This document shows, piece by piece, positions 42,868 through 52,392 of a DNA stretch of 64,000 nt. The notes under the pieces were generated by a model, which saw only the letters and a program-made list of their open reading frames with translations, had not been told where the DNA came from and ran no database searches. The DNA is from an uncultured Opitutia bacterium (GTDB lineage Bacteria > Verrucomicrobiota > Verrucomicrobiia > Opitutales > Opitutaceae): assembly GCA_903881475.1 (NCBI GenBank), contig CAIRTK010000044.1, positions 1 to 64,000 on the forward strand, in the 5' to 3' direction. Made by a program: the position numbers and the translations under genes. The first letter of the stretch is position 1; every line of letters starts with the position of its first letter.

Positions 42868-44655
42868 TCAAGGCCGCAGGCGCCGCAGCTGCGGCAGGGC
42901 GCCGACGGCCAGCGAGGCCAGGCCGGCGATGATCACGACGAAGTGGTATTTCAGCAGCTTTTCCGCGATCCAAGTGAGGCGGCCGACGTCGACGGGCTCG
43001 GTGAAGGCAAACCAACTCCCGGGATCCGCCGCCGTGGCCTCCAGCCACCACTCGCCGGCGGGGCGAAAGACACTGACGTTCTTCCAGTAATTTCCGGGGG
43101 CGGACTCGGGCTCGACCGCGACCTCGCCGGCGGCGCTCCGCACGACCAGCCGGCCGTGGTAGCCGGGACGCCCGAGATCGCCCGCGATGCGGAAACGCAG
43201 GATGGGCAGGGTGGCGGCGGGTTGGGGCGTGCTTTGCCAGTGATACGGCAGGGCGGTACCCGTCAGCGACCATGTGCTCAGCGCGATCGGCCGGATGGCC
43301 GCGGGCGCGGCGGCAGGGAGTGAGACGGGCGCGCCATTCGAAACCGGGATCGAGCGGCGCACACTGGGTGGCATGATGGACTGGATGGCGGGCGAAGCCA
43401 GGCGCAGCACCAGCGTCGGACCGTCCGGATAAGGCACGTCACCCCACGGTTTGTTGAGCAAATGGGCCGGATCGCGGGTTTGCAGGAAGTCGCGCACATG
43501 TCCTTCCTGCCGCTGCTGGCGGGAAATATCCGGCTCGATGTCGTAGCGCCACATCGTGTAGCTCTGCTGGATCAACCCGGCCGCGACCACCGCGAGCCAG
43601 AGCGCCCCGAACCAGCGCCGCAGCCGGCCGGGAAACTCCTGGAAGAGGAAGATCCAGCCGAGAGCGACATTGACCGCCAGCAGGTCGAGATACCGCGGCG
43701 ACAGCACCGTGCCGCCGCCACCGCGCGCGTAGGCGAGGGCGAGGCATTGGAGCAGGATCCACGCAAGCAGGCCCATCAGGAGGGCGTCGTCGTTGGAGGT
43801 GACCCGGCTGCGCACCCGGCGGACCACAAACACCGCGGCGGGGGCAAACAGCACCAGGGACCAGGGAAACAGCGAGGAGCCGGGCCACGCGAGCAATTGG
43901 AACAATTCCTCGACAAATTGATCGGGACTGTGGGCCCGCAGCACCGCATGGCCCGGCACCTCGTTTTTCATTAGCCAGCCGGTCACGCAGAACAACGCCG
44001 CGAGGAGGGCGGTGGTGACCTGCTGGGCCGACCACCGGCGCTCGCGGATGAAGCGGTGCGCCAGCACCGCCAGGATGGCCGCGCTGGATAAAAACCCCGA
44101 GGCCATGGTGAGCACGGCGAGGGCACCCGAGATCTGCCCGAAGATCCAGCGCTGGCCGAAGCGGTCACCGGACAACGTCAGCCAGACATGGCCGAGCGAG
44201 AACAGCAGCAGGAAGTAAAACTGCACCTGGAAGCCGCAGAGGGTGTTTTCCCACGAAAACGGCAGGGTGAACAGCAGCACGAGCAGGCCGGCGAACAGCC
44301 CGAGCCAGATTCCCGCCAGCCAGCGGCGCGCAAACAGCAGCAGCAGCAGCGCGCAGAGGGTATGCACTGCGGCGTTGGCCGTGGTCTCCAGGAAACAATC
44401 CCACTGGCCGTTGGCGATGAAGAGGCCGAGGGTGTAGAGCTTGGTGGTGACGAGACGATGCTCGTTGTGCGGATGGAAGATCTCCTTGGCCCGCATCCAG
44501 CCTTCCAGCCACGGGCGCAGGACGACCTCGCTTTGGGCGTCCCACTGGTCCCACGTCGGCAAGTCGCTGCCGGCGACATCGATGAACCAGAGCTTGCCGC
44601 CGAAAATGAGCAGGCAGAAGCCCGCCAGCAGAAACCACCGCGAGCGCGTCGTCAT
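42868..44655 (-). CDS. GT-C-like polytopic membrane protein with periplasmic insertion
   Basis: A 595-residue protein. The first helix is followed by WDQWDAQSEVVLRPW (about residue 35), an acidic loop in the position of GT-C catalytic residues, then HPHNEHR. About ten helices precede a soluble beta-rich region (about 420-555, YHWQSTPQPAATLPIL, GYHGRLVVRSAAGEV). One final helix (VVIIAGLASLAVGALP) anchors the C-terminus. ATG 44655 was chosen; the longer frame to 44775 is intergenic. Function inferred from topology and neighbours only. Confidence 0.7.
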   Translation of the reverse strand: MTTRSRWFLLAGFCLLIFGGKLWFIDVAGSDLPTWDQWDAQSEVVLRPWLEGWMRAKEIFHPHNEHRLVTTKLYTLGLFIANGQWDCFLETTANAAVHTLCALLLLLFARRWLAGIWLGLFAGLLVLLFTLPFSWENTLCGFQVQFYFLLLFSLGHVWLTLSGDRFGQRWIFGQISGALAVLTMASGFLSSAAILAVLAHRFIRERRWSAQQVTTALLAALFCVTGWLMKNEVPGHAVLRAHSPDQFVEELFQLLAWPGSSLFPWSLVLFAPAAVFVVRRVRSRVTSNDDALLMGLLAWILLQCLALAYARGGGGTVLSPRYLDLLAVNVALGWIFLFQEFPGRLRRWFGALWLAVVAAGLIQQSYTMWRYDIEPDISRQQRQEGHVRDFLQTRDPAHLLNKPWGDVPYPDGPTLVLRLASPAIQSIMPPSVRRSIPVSNGAPVSLPAAAPAAIRPIALSTWSLTGTALPYHWQSTPQPAATLPILRFRIAGDLGRPGYHGRLVVRSAAGEVAVEPESAPGNYWKNVSVFRPAGEWWLEATAADPGSWFAFTEPVDVGRLTWIAEKLLKYHFVVIIAGLASLAVGALPQLRRLRP

Positions 44656-44826
44656 GGTTTCATACCTCGGGGAAAGCGGTGCAGGAGCCGCGCCGAAACC
44701 GGGAGCTGCCGCCGGTCTTATGTTCGGGCGCGGACATGGCAATGCGTGTCGATTTAGGGCGGAGATGAAGATCATCCGCCGTGGCTTGGTCGGCGAAACT
44801 TGCGATTGGCATGCGGGCGGGGCGGC

Positions 44827-47800
44827 TCAGCGCGGGGGGAACGCGAGGGAGAAATCCTCCCGCTTCAATGTCAGGTTGGGATTGTAGGCGGGGTCGCGGT
44901 CCAGCTGCCGGCCCCAGACACGGCGCATGTAGGCGGCCTCGCGCAGGAACCGCTCGAGCTTCTCCGGCGTATCCTCGGCCCCGCGGCTGGCGGATTCGTG
45001 GTGGTAAAGCTCGGCAAACGGCGTCCAGAGGTTCCGGTAGCCGGCTTGCTGCACGCGGAGGCAGAGATCAATGTCATTGAAGGCGACCGGCAGGTCGGGT
45101 TCGTTGAAGCCGCCGACAGCGGCGAAGGTCTTCGCGCGGATCACCAGGCAGGCGGCGGTGACGGCGGAGTAGTTTTGCGCGAGCCGGAGACGGTTGCGCT
45201 GGCCCTCGCTGCCGCGCGGGGCGTCCTTGAACGCGTGGCCGGCGACGCCGTCGCGGCCGGCGGGACCGGTGAGGCCTAGCACGACCCCGGCGTGCTGCAC
45301 GGTGTCGCCGGGATAATAGAGCATCGCGCCGACGGCGCCGATCTCCGGGCGGAGGGCCTGCGCGACCATTTCGTTGAGCCAGTCGCCGGCGATGACCTCG
45401 AGGTCGTTGTTGAGGAAGGCGAGTACGGAACCGTTCGCCGCCGAGGCGGCAAAATTGTTGAGGGCGGAGAAATTGAACGGCGCGTCGTAGTCGAGCACGC
45501 GCACGCCGAGGCCGCGCAGTTCGCCGAAGTAGGCCAGGGTGGCGGTCTCGTCGGAGCGGTTGTTGACGACGATGATCTCGAAGTCGGGATAAGTCGTCTT
45601 GGCAAGGATCGAGCCGACGCAGAGCCGCAGCAGGTCCATGGCGTTTCGCGTCGGAATGATGACCGAGACCTTGGGCGGGGGCGAGGGCAGCGCATAGCGG
45701 ACGCGCCAGTGATGGCCCTTCACCGGGACGAGCTCCGCAGCGACCGCGGTGCGCGCCAGATGATCCGTGAGCGCCTTCCGCGCGGCGATGAAGGGGTAGT
45801 CGCTCTTCTCGTCGATCACGAGCGCCGTGGAGCCCGGAATGGCGCGCCAGTGGTAGAGCACGCGCGGAATATGGTGGACCTGGGCGGCGGTCAGCCCGGT
45901 GGTCACCCGCAGCGTAAGGTCCCAGTCCTGGCTGCCTTCATAGCCCGTGCGGAAGCCACCCACGGCCCGCACGCGGGCGGTGCGGAACACAGACAGGTGG
46001 CAGGTGTAATTCTGGCCGAGCAGCAGATCGGGGTTCCAGTCGGGCTTGAAGTAGGGATCGTAGCGGCGGCCGAGTTCGTCGATCTTGTCCTCGTCGGAAT
46101 AGATGAACTCGAGCGCGGGCTGCCGGGCGGCGGCGAGCACCACATCGGCGAGGGCGCGGGGCGCGAGCTCATCGTCATGGTCGAGCAGGGCGACGAATTC
46201 GCCCGATGCGAGGTCGAGGGCCGTGTTGGAGGAGGCGGAGATGTGGCCGTTTTCCGGGCGGAACGTGACCTTGATGCGGGCATCGCGCTGCGCGAAATCC
46301 TCCAGCACCCGGCGGACGTGGGCGGCGGGCGAGGCGTCGTCGGCAATGCAGAGTTCCCAGTGCGGATAAAGCTGGGCGCGCACGGACTCAATGGCCTTCA
46401 CGAGCCATTGCTCGGGCGGATTGTAAACCGGCATGAGCACGGAAACCAGCGGCCGGTGCTCCGGTGGCAGCGCCTCAACCTCTGCGCGCAGGATGATCTG
46501 TTCCTCCAGCGTCGGCGTGTCGTAGCGCTTCACCCAGGTGGCGTAATCGCGGCGGAGGTGGCCGGGGATGTCCGCGCTGACCTTGGCGGTCGGCACGGCG
46601 AAGCAGTGCCAGCTTCCGTCCTCGGTCAGCGCCTCGAAGGCGATGTGCTGGGTGGTTTCGGCAGGCAGGGTACAGTCGAGCGTGAAGCCGGAATCGCGCG
46701 CGTGCGGATGATCGGGGTGCCCGGCGCCGACATCCACCCGGGCGAGACCGTAGACCGCCTTGAAGGTCCGGCCGGCGGCGCGGGCGAGCACGGCCACGAT
46801 CCGGCCGCCGGCCGGCGCGATGACCCAGCCGCGGATCTCGCCGGCGGCCGGAACGTCGTCCCAGTCCGACGGTTCGTCGATCATGTAGGCAAAGGCGGCC
46901 TCGGGCGCGGGGGGCCGCGGAGTAGCCGCGGACGCCTTGCCCTTGGACGAATCGAGGAAAAGCCGGCGCAGCGAACGCAGCGGGCTCGTCACCGTCCATG
47001 AAAACGACTCGGTCATGCGGCGGATCTTGTCGTCGCGCTGGCGGAGTTCATCGGCGTTGAACGTGCGTGTGAGGCGCGACATCGCCGCGGCGGACTCGAC
47101 GAGCTGGCTGCGGAGCAGTTCGACCTGGTTGTGCTGGCCCTGAAGCTTGGCGCGGTTGTAGCTCTCCTGCGCGGTGAGCCGCGCGTTCTCGGCCTGGAGC
47201 CGGGAAAGCTCACGGCGCGAGCCGGCAATGGTGGTTTCCATGGCGCGGAGGCGCAACGCGGCATCACCCTCCGCCAGCAGCACGTCCTCGGATGGCGGCG
47301 TGTCGGGGTCAGTAAAGAGCGGCGTGGCCGCCGCGATCACTTCACCGTAAAAATCCAACAGGCCGGCGGTGTTCGCCTTAAGGTCGAAATGGGTGCGGGA
47401 GAACTCCAGGGCGCCCGAGCTGAGCCGCTGGGCGAGGGCTTCATCACCGAACACCTGCAGGCACCTGTCGGCAATTTCCTCGGCCCGGCCGGTCTCAAGC
47501 AGCAGCGCATGGCGGCCATCCTCCATCTCGCGGGCGAGGTTGGCGCGGGGCACGATCACGGGCCGGCCGACGCAGAGAAACTCCGGGATTTTTGAGGGCA
47601 GCCGGTAGTCGTTGAAGGCGTCGGGCGCGCCGGGTTGCACCAGCGCGTCAGCCAGGGCGAGCAGCGGGCCGAGCCTGGCCTTGGGCAGGAAACCCAGGTC
47701 GATGACGTGGGCGCCGCCAAGGGCCGTGAGTTCCCGCGCGAGGTCGGGGGGATTGAGGCCGGTGCGGACCAGCCGGCAGGGCGTGCCGCGCTCATTGATG

Positions 47801-48489
47801 AGACGCACGGCCAGGAGGAGCGTGCGGACATCAGCCAGGTTGGCGAACGTGGTGCTGCCGGTGTAAACGAGCACCTTTTCCCCGGGCTGCAGGCCGATTT
47901 CCTCGCGCAGGGCGGGATCGGGAATCAGGGGCTGGTAGAGCGCACCGTCGATGCCCGGCAGCAGGCGCCGGGCGGGCTTGCCCGCGGGGATCAGGTCCTG
48001 CAGGCGCTCGGTGATGAAGGTGACGGCATGGGCGACGCGGAGAAAGTTCCGGTAGCGAAGGGGATGCGAGAGCCGGGGCGACAGCAGGCGGGCGAGTTCT
48101 TCGTCGGTGCGCCGCCGCAGGGTGGCGATGGGTTCGCGCGCGTAGCTTTCCATCAGGAACACCTCGTTGTCCTCAAGATGGATGAGCAGGGTGGCGGCGG
48201 GAAATTTCCGGAGGTAGGCGAGGGTGAAGGCGCGGACATTTTCGCGCGGAGTCCACGCATGGACGACATCGGCGGGCCGGCGGTCGGGGAAGACGGGCTC
48301 GTCCTGCAGCATCCGCGGGAAGGTGGCGGCGGTAAACAGGGGCTCGGGAATCACCGAGAGGGTTTCCGGGTTTTCCGGCACGGCGACCACGCACGCGTGA
48401 CCCAGGAGCGTGAGCCGGTTGGCGAACGCGCCGATGTGGTTCAGGCTGTTGCTGGTGAAGTCGCCGTAGTTGACGAAGAGGATATTCAC
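44827..48489 (-). CDS. Giant triple glycosyltransferase: GT4 - coiled coil - beta domain - GT2 - GT2
   Basis: A 1220-residue cytoplasmic protein. Residues 1 to about 390 are a GT4 unit (ILFVNYGDFTSNSLNHIG, VYTGSTTFANLADV). A coiled coil with LSRLQAENARL and LLRSQLVESAAAMSRL spans about 410-490 and ends in the common FSWTVTSPLRSLRR segment. A beta-rich domain covers about 530-640. The first GT2 domain (LVSVLMPVYNPP, DHDDELAPRA) spans about 680-910, the second (VSVIIPTRNAMDL, FLNNDLEVIAGDW, FNDIDLCLR) about 938-1190. Start is a GTG at 48489. Three linked active sites suggest assembly of an oligosaccharide repeat; the coiled coil may set chain length. Confidence 0.87.
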   Translation of the reverse strand: MNILFVNYGDFTSNSLNHIGAFANRLTLLGHACVVAVPENPETLSVIPEPLFTAATFPRMLQDEPVFPDRRPADVVHAWTPRENVRAFTLAYLRKFPAATLLIHLEDNEVFLMESYAREPIATLRRRTDEELARLLSPRLSHPLRYRNFLRVAHAVTFITERLQDLIPAGKPARRLLPGIDGALYQPLIPDPALREEIGLQPGEKVLVYTGSTTFANLADVRTLLLAVRLINERGTPCRLVRTGLNPPDLARELTALGGAHVIDLGFLPKARLGPLLALADALVQPGAPDAFNDYRLPSKIPEFLCVGRPVIVPRANLAREMEDGRHALLLETGRAEEIADRCLQVFGDEALAQRLSSGALEFSRTHFDLKANTAGLLDFYGEVIAAATPLFTDPDTPPSEDVLLAEGDAALRLRAMETTIAGSRRELSRLQAENARLTAQESYNRAKLQGQHNQVELLRSQLVESAAAMSRLTRTFNADELRQRDDKIRRMTESFSWTVTSPLRSLRRLFLDSSKGKASAATPRPPAPEAAFAYMIDEPSDWDDVPAAGEIRGWVIAPAGGRIVAVLARAAGRTFKAVYGLARVDVGAGHPDHPHARDSGFTLDCTLPAETTQHIAFEALTEDGSWHCFAVPTAKVSADIPGHLRRDYATWVKRYDTPTLEEQIILRAEVEALPPEHRPLVSVLMPVYNPPEQWLVKAIESVRAQLYPHWELCIADDASPAAHVRRVLEDFAQRDARIKVTFRPENGHISASSNTALDLASGEFVALLDHDDELAPRALADVVLAAARQPALEFIYSDEDKIDELGRRYDPYFKPDWNPDLLLGQNYTCHLSVFRTARVRAVGGFRTGYEGSQDWDLTLRVTTGLTAAQVHHIPRVLYHWRAIPGSTALVIDEKSDYPFIAARKALTDHLARTAVAAELVPVKGHHWRVRYALPSPPPKVSVIIPTRNAMDLLRLCVGSILAKTTYPDFEIIVVNNRSDETATLAYFGELRGLGVRVLDYDAPFNFSALNNFAASAANGSVLAFLNNDLEVIAGDWLNEMVAQALRPEIGAVGAMLYYPGDTVQHAGVVLGLTGPAGRDGVAGHAFKDAPRGSEGQRNRLRLAQNYSAVTAACLVIRAKTFAAVGGFNEPDLPVAFNDIDLCLRVQQAGYRNLWTPFAELYHHESASRGAEDTPEKLERFLREAAYMRRVWGRQLDRDPAYNPNLTLKREDFSLAFPPR

Positions 48490-48508
48490 GCGGGTCCGGG
48501 AAGTTTAG

Positions 48509-49630
48509 TTAGAGCCGGCCGGCGAATTCGAGAACGGATTTGGCGGTGCCGGCCCAGCCGTAGGCGTGGCTGCGGTCGAGGCTGGCGGCGGCGCGCTGCG
48601 GGTAGGCGGCCGGTTCGTTTTCCAGGGCGAGCATGGCATCGGCGAGGGCGGCGGGGCTTTCCGGCGGAAAGTAGATCGCGGCAGAGCCGCCGACCTCGGG
48701 CAGACTGGCGCGTTCGCTGGCGAGCACGGGCAGACCGGCGGTCATGGCCTCGACCAGCGGAAGGCCGAAGCCCTCGTGCCAGCTGGGCGCGATCAAGGCA
48801 TAACTGGAAGCGTAGAGCCCGGCCAGTTCGGGGTCGGGGACGTAGCCAAGATAGCGCACGGGGAGTCCGCGGGCCTTGAAGCCGTCGAGGCGGGCGTGCA
48901 ATTCCGCGGACTTCCAGCCGGCGCCGCCGGCGAGCACGAGCGGCCGGCGGAAGCTGGAGTGCGCCAGGTAGATTTCGTACGCATCCAGGGCGGCGGCGTG
49001 GTTTTTGCGCGGCTCGAGGGAGCCGACGACCAGCCAGGGCGCGGAATCCGGCCTGGCCTGAATTGCCCTGGCTGCCGGGAAACGGCTGGCGCCCGGCGCA
49101 AGGAGATGCGGGCGCGGGTTGAGCCGGAACCACGCGGGCAGGATTTGCTCGAACTCGTCCCGGGTATGCTGGCTTACAAACATGAACCCGGCGGCGCGGG
49201 CCAGGGCCTGCAGCAGTTCCCGCTGGCAGACCAGGCGGGTTTCGTCCGTGGCAAACTCCGGGTGCATCCAGAAGGCGAGGTCGTGCACCGTATAGACGAG
49301 CTTGGTGTGGGGCAGCTTGGGCGCGTGGAAATTGAAGGAGAAGACGACATCGGGCTTGCCGGGCAGGGGCTCGCCCGTGGCGACCTCGTGCCAGAATTTC
49401 CGGGCGGCGGCGGGATTCAACATGCGCAGCGGCGCCGTCACCCGCGGATCATCGATCATCGTGCCACGCCGGGGATCGGCATTGATCCAGTCGCCGAAAT
49501 GATGATAGAGTTCGAAGGTATGCCCGCGGGGCAGGCCCTCCGCGACCAAGGCGCGGGTGAGGGCGTCGGCGTACCAGGCGCAGCCGGCGCGCTCGGCGCA
49601 GGTTTGGGAGACGTCGAGGCCGATCTTCAT
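48509..49630 (-). CDS. GT4 glycosyltransferase
   Basis: A 373-residue GT-B enzyme: KIGLDVSQTCAERAGCAWYA at the start, VYTVHDLAFWMHPEF, VVGSLEPRKNHAAALDAY and the donor loop APSWHEGFGLPLVEAMTAG. It is of the mannosyltransferase-like group found in exopolysaccharide loci. Its ATG overlaps the stop of the upstream GT2-GT4 fusion (ATGA), and its stop lies 19 nt before the giant GT gene, so the three are probably one transcription unit. Confidence 0.9.
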   Translation of the reverse strand: MKIGLDVSQTCAERAGCAWYADALTRALVAEGLPRGHTFELYHHFGDWINADPRRGTMIDDPRVTAPLRMLNPAAARKFWHEVATGEPLPGKPDVVFSFNFHAPKLPHTKLVYTVHDLAFWMHPEFATDETRLVCQRELLQALARAAGFMFVSQHTRDEFEQILPAWFRLNPRPHLLAPGASRFPAARAIQARPDSAPWLVVGSLEPRKNHAAALDAYEIYLAHSSFRRPLVLAGGAGWKSAELHARLDGFKARGLPVRYLGYVPDPELAGLYASSYALIAPSWHEGFGLPLVEAMTAGLPVLASERASLPEVGGSAAIYFPPESPAALADAMLALENEPAAYPQRAAASLDRSHAYGWAGTAKSVLEFAGRL

Positions 49631-51681
49631 GGGGCCTGCCTCCGGGCCGCAGCGGCGAGAAAGTGGGCGAGGCGGCCGGCCTCGAGCTCAAGCGAGAAGG
49701 CGGCCAGCCGGTCGTGGCCGCGGGCAATGAGGGTGTCCTTCAGGTCGGTCCGGATGGCGACCCGCCGCATGGTTTCGGCGAGTGCCTGGGGGTCGCGCGC
49801 ATCGACCTGCACGCACGCGTCGCCGGCGACCTCGGGCAGGGCGGTGGAATCGGCGGCAATGATGGGCACGCCGAAGCGCATGGCCTCCAGCAGCGGCATG
49901 CCGAAGCCCTCGCAGAGCGAGGGGAAGACCAGCGCACCGGCGCGGGTCCACAGCGCGGTGAAGGCCTCATCCCTCACATGGCCGAGAAAGATCACCCGGT
50001 CCGACAGACCGAGGCCGTCACGGAGCTCCCGCAGCAGGTCCATGCGGGCATCGGGATGGCCGGTACAGACGAGCGGCCAGGCCCGCGAGGCGGCGGCCTG
50101 GGCATAGAGCCGGTAGGCCACGAGGAGGGTTTCGTGGTTCTTGTGCGGCCAGAAATTGGCCGGATAAAAGAAAAAGGGCTCCTCGGGGGCACCGGCGGGC
50201 AGCGCGCCGCCCGTGGCGGGAAAACGCCCCTGCACGGCGTTATAGGTGTGGAAGCAGCGTGCGGGGTGGACGCCATAGTTTTCGCCGAGGCGATGCACGA
50301 CATCGTGGGAGTCGCACTGGAAAAAAGTGGCTTCCGCAGCGACGCGGGTAAACCACGCGTGCCGGTGATTCACCTCCTCGACGGGCAGTGCGGCAGGCAG
50401 GTCCCGATGGAGCAAATCGACGATGAGGCTCACGCAAGGCAGGTCCGGCCGCATGAACTGCGAGGTGCCGAACGGCGCATAAAGCACATCGAGGCCGGCC
50501 TTGCCGGCAACGTTGTCCGCGAGGGAGAGCGCACCCGCGGCGCGCCAGCCCTTGGTTTGGCGAAGGGAGACGGTGAGCTGACCATCGGCGGGTTCGAGCA
50601 GGTAGTCGCCCGGGCGGAGCACGGCGGCGAGTTCCTCGCGGAGTGCGGCGGGCGCAAACAGGGCGAAATTGAACTCCATGCCGCGTTGCCGGCCGATTTC
50701 CGCGAGGAACGTGAGGACAAACGGCTTAACGCCACCATTCGCGCCCCCGGGCTGAAGTCGCAGAAGATCGATGCCGATCCGGATGCGTCCGGTGGCAGCG
50801 CGCCGGGCGCGCAGTTCGGCGGCCAGCGCCGCCCGATGCGAGCGGCGCAGGGCGCGGGCGCCGAAGCCGAGCTTGCGGTGAAGCGGCGTGAAATACCGGC
50901 GGGCGGCGAGCGCGGCGCGATCCCGGGCGAGCTTGAGGTTCCATTCCTGCTCAAGCGCGGCGGCGCGCGGCGCCCAGCGCGCGAGGAAACGACGGGCATT
51001 GCGGTATTCGTGAGTGCCGCGGCCGGCCGAGCTGGAGACATGATGCCGGACGACACTGCCGGTCGCGACCAGGTTGACCAGGCCGTCATCCCGGGCGCGC
51101 AGGCACAGATCCGTGTCCTCGAATCCGTTGAAGTAACCTTCGTCGAATCCGCCCGCGCGGAGGAACCACTCGCGGCGGACGAGGCAGCAGGCCGCGGTGA
51201 CGGCCGGGAATTCGACGATCCCGCCCGCAGCCTGAAGCTCCGCGAGTTCCCCGCGGTGGTGCACGGGATAGCCGCCATCGCGAAACACGACGCCCGCGTG
51301 ATCGACGGCGCCGGTGGTGGCGTGCAGCTGGATGTTGCCGACGATGCCGGCCCGGGGGTGGGCCGCAAAGGCGGTGAGCAGCGGCTCCAGCCAGCCGGGC
51401 TCGAGGACAAGGTCGTTGTTCAGCAGCGCGAGGAATTCGCCGTGGGCGATCCGCGCCGCACGGTTGTTGGCGACGGCGTAGCCCAGGTTGCGGTCGTTCA
51501 GCAAAATGACGTGGGGCGGGGCGAGTTCCCGGAGGAACTCCCGGGTTTCATCGGTGGAGCCGTTGTCGACGAGGATGATTTCGTGGGTCACGGTCGCCGG
51601 TACCGTGGCGCGGAGCGAGGCGAGGCAGGCGCGGGTGAGCGCGAGCTGATTGTAGAGGGGGAGGATGAACGAGACCTGCAC
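49627..51681 (-). CDS. Bifunctional GT2-GT4 glycosyltransferase
   Basis: A 684-residue fusion. Residues 1 to about 270 are a GT2 domain (VSFILPLYNQLALTR, EIILVDNGSTDETRE, FLALLNNDLVLEPGW, GFDEGYFNGFEDTDLCLR); about 300-680 are a GT4 domain (IGIDLLRLQPGGANGGV, YPANFWPHKNHETLL, PSLCEGFGMPLLEAMRFG). The GTG at 51681 aligns exactly with the ATG of the related GT2 gene at 30.2-31.2 kb, which settles the start. The fusion probably adds two consecutive sugars. It is coupled to the next GT4 by a 4-nt overlap. Confidence 0.9.
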   Translation of the reverse strand: MQVSFILPLYNQLALTRACLASLRATVPATVTHEIILVDNGSTDETREFLRELAPPHVILLNDRNLGYAVANNRAARIAHGEFLALLNNDLVLEPGWLEPLLTAFAAHPRAGIVGNIQLHATTGAVDHAGVVFRDGGYPVHHRGELAELQAAGGIVEFPAVTAACCLVRREWFLRAGGFDEGYFNGFEDTDLCLRARDDGLVNLVATGSVVRHHVSSSAGRGTHEYRNARRFLARWAPRAAALEQEWNLKLARDRAALAARRYFTPLHRKLGFGARALRRSHRAALAAELRARRAATGRIRIGIDLLRLQPGGANGGVKPFVLTFLAEIGRQRGMEFNFALFAPAALREELAAVLRPGDYLLEPADGQLTVSLRQTKGWRAAGALSLADNVAGKAGLDVLYAPFGTSQFMRPDLPCVSLIVDLLHRDLPAALPVEEVNHRHAWFTRVAAEATFFQCDSHDVVHRLGENYGVHPARCFHTYNAVQGRFPATGGALPAGAPEEPFFFYPANFWPHKNHETLLVAYRLYAQAAASRAWPLVCTGHPDARMDLLRELRDGLGLSDRVIFLGHVRDEAFTALWTRAGALVFPSLCEGFGMPLLEAMRFGVPIIAADSTALPEVAGDACVQVDARDPQALAETMRRVAIRTDLKDTLIARGHDRLAAFSLELEAGRLAHFLAAAARRQAP

Positions 51682-51818
51682 TGCCCGCCAGATTGGGTGG
51701 TGCGCGGACGGATGTCTAATGACTAATGGCCAACGGCATCGAAGATTTCCGATGGGCGGCGGTCGGCACCGGCAGGTCCGGCCCGGCTTGGCGCGGCCCA
51801 CCGGCGGGGAATGCCGGA

Positions 51819-52268
51819 TCAGGAGGCCAGACGACCCACCTCGTTACCGCAGGGGGCGCCGGTGAGTTTGCACTCCATGAACTGCCGGATATCCCCGACA
51901 CTCCGCAGCGCGCGCAGTTCATCATTGTCGATGGTGATCTGGAGGACGTCCTCGGTCAGCATCACGATTTCCATCATGGTCAGCGAATCAATGCCCAGAT
52001 CCTCTACCAGGCGAAGGTCCGCATCGGACTCTTTCAGTCTGGGCCGGAACTTGGATTCCACGAAGCGCTCGATGACGCCAAAGATAATCACCGGAATATG
52101 CTCCAAGTTGCCGGTCTTCCGGAACTGGCAGGCCGCCTCGAAGGTGGAAGGCGAGCACCGCTTCAGCGCTTCCCAGAGTTGGGCTTCGTCCTCGGGTGTG
52201 AAGTCCTTGGCCAAGGTGAGGGAGGTCATCGTGTGATGGGAGGAGAGCGGTGGTATGGAGGACTCCAT
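51819..52268 (-). CDS. Acyl carrier protein with conserved N-terminal extension
   Basis: A 149-residue carrier protein. Ser95 in DLGIDSLTMMEI is the phosphopantetheine site. It matches the ACP half of the ACP-FabZ fusion at 10.8 kb over about 110 residues, including the unusual pre-ACP block EALKRCSPSTFEAA and QFRKTGN. The ATG at 52268 gives an N-terminus equal in length to that paralogue; ATG 52229 is an alternative. It lacks a dehydratase domain. Its neighbours are a GT2-GT4 enzyme and a TonB-dependent receptor, so its partner enzymes are unknown. Confidence 0.88.
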   Translation of the reverse strand: MESSIPPLSSHHTMTSLTLAKDFTPEDEAQLWEALKRCSPSTFEAACQFRKTGNLEHIPVIIFGVIERFVESKFRPRLKESDADLRLVEDLGIDSLTMMEIVMLTEDVLQITIDNDELRALRSVGDIRQFMECKLTGAPCGNEVGRLAS

Positions 52269-52326
52269 GACGTGGCGGCGGGTGCGGCAAATCCCTTCTT
52301 GATTGAAGAGAATGACAGTCACGGAC

Positions 52327-52362
52327 CGGCAATCCGCCAGTGGGTTCGGCGGAAAATTGCCG
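52327..52362. terminator. Hairpin between receptor and ACP genes
   Basis: CGGCAAT plus CCGCC (52327-52338) pairs with GGCGG (52348-52352) and ATTGCCG (52356-52362), with a 3-nt bulge and 9-nt loop. It lies about 30 nt after the receptor stop on the minus strand. The following bases are pyrimidine-rich but not a T-run, so it may be a weak terminator, an mRNA-stabilising stem or an operator. Confidence 0.4.
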
Positions 52363-52392
52363 CCGGAAGAAAGGGGATGTTCGCGGCGGGGT

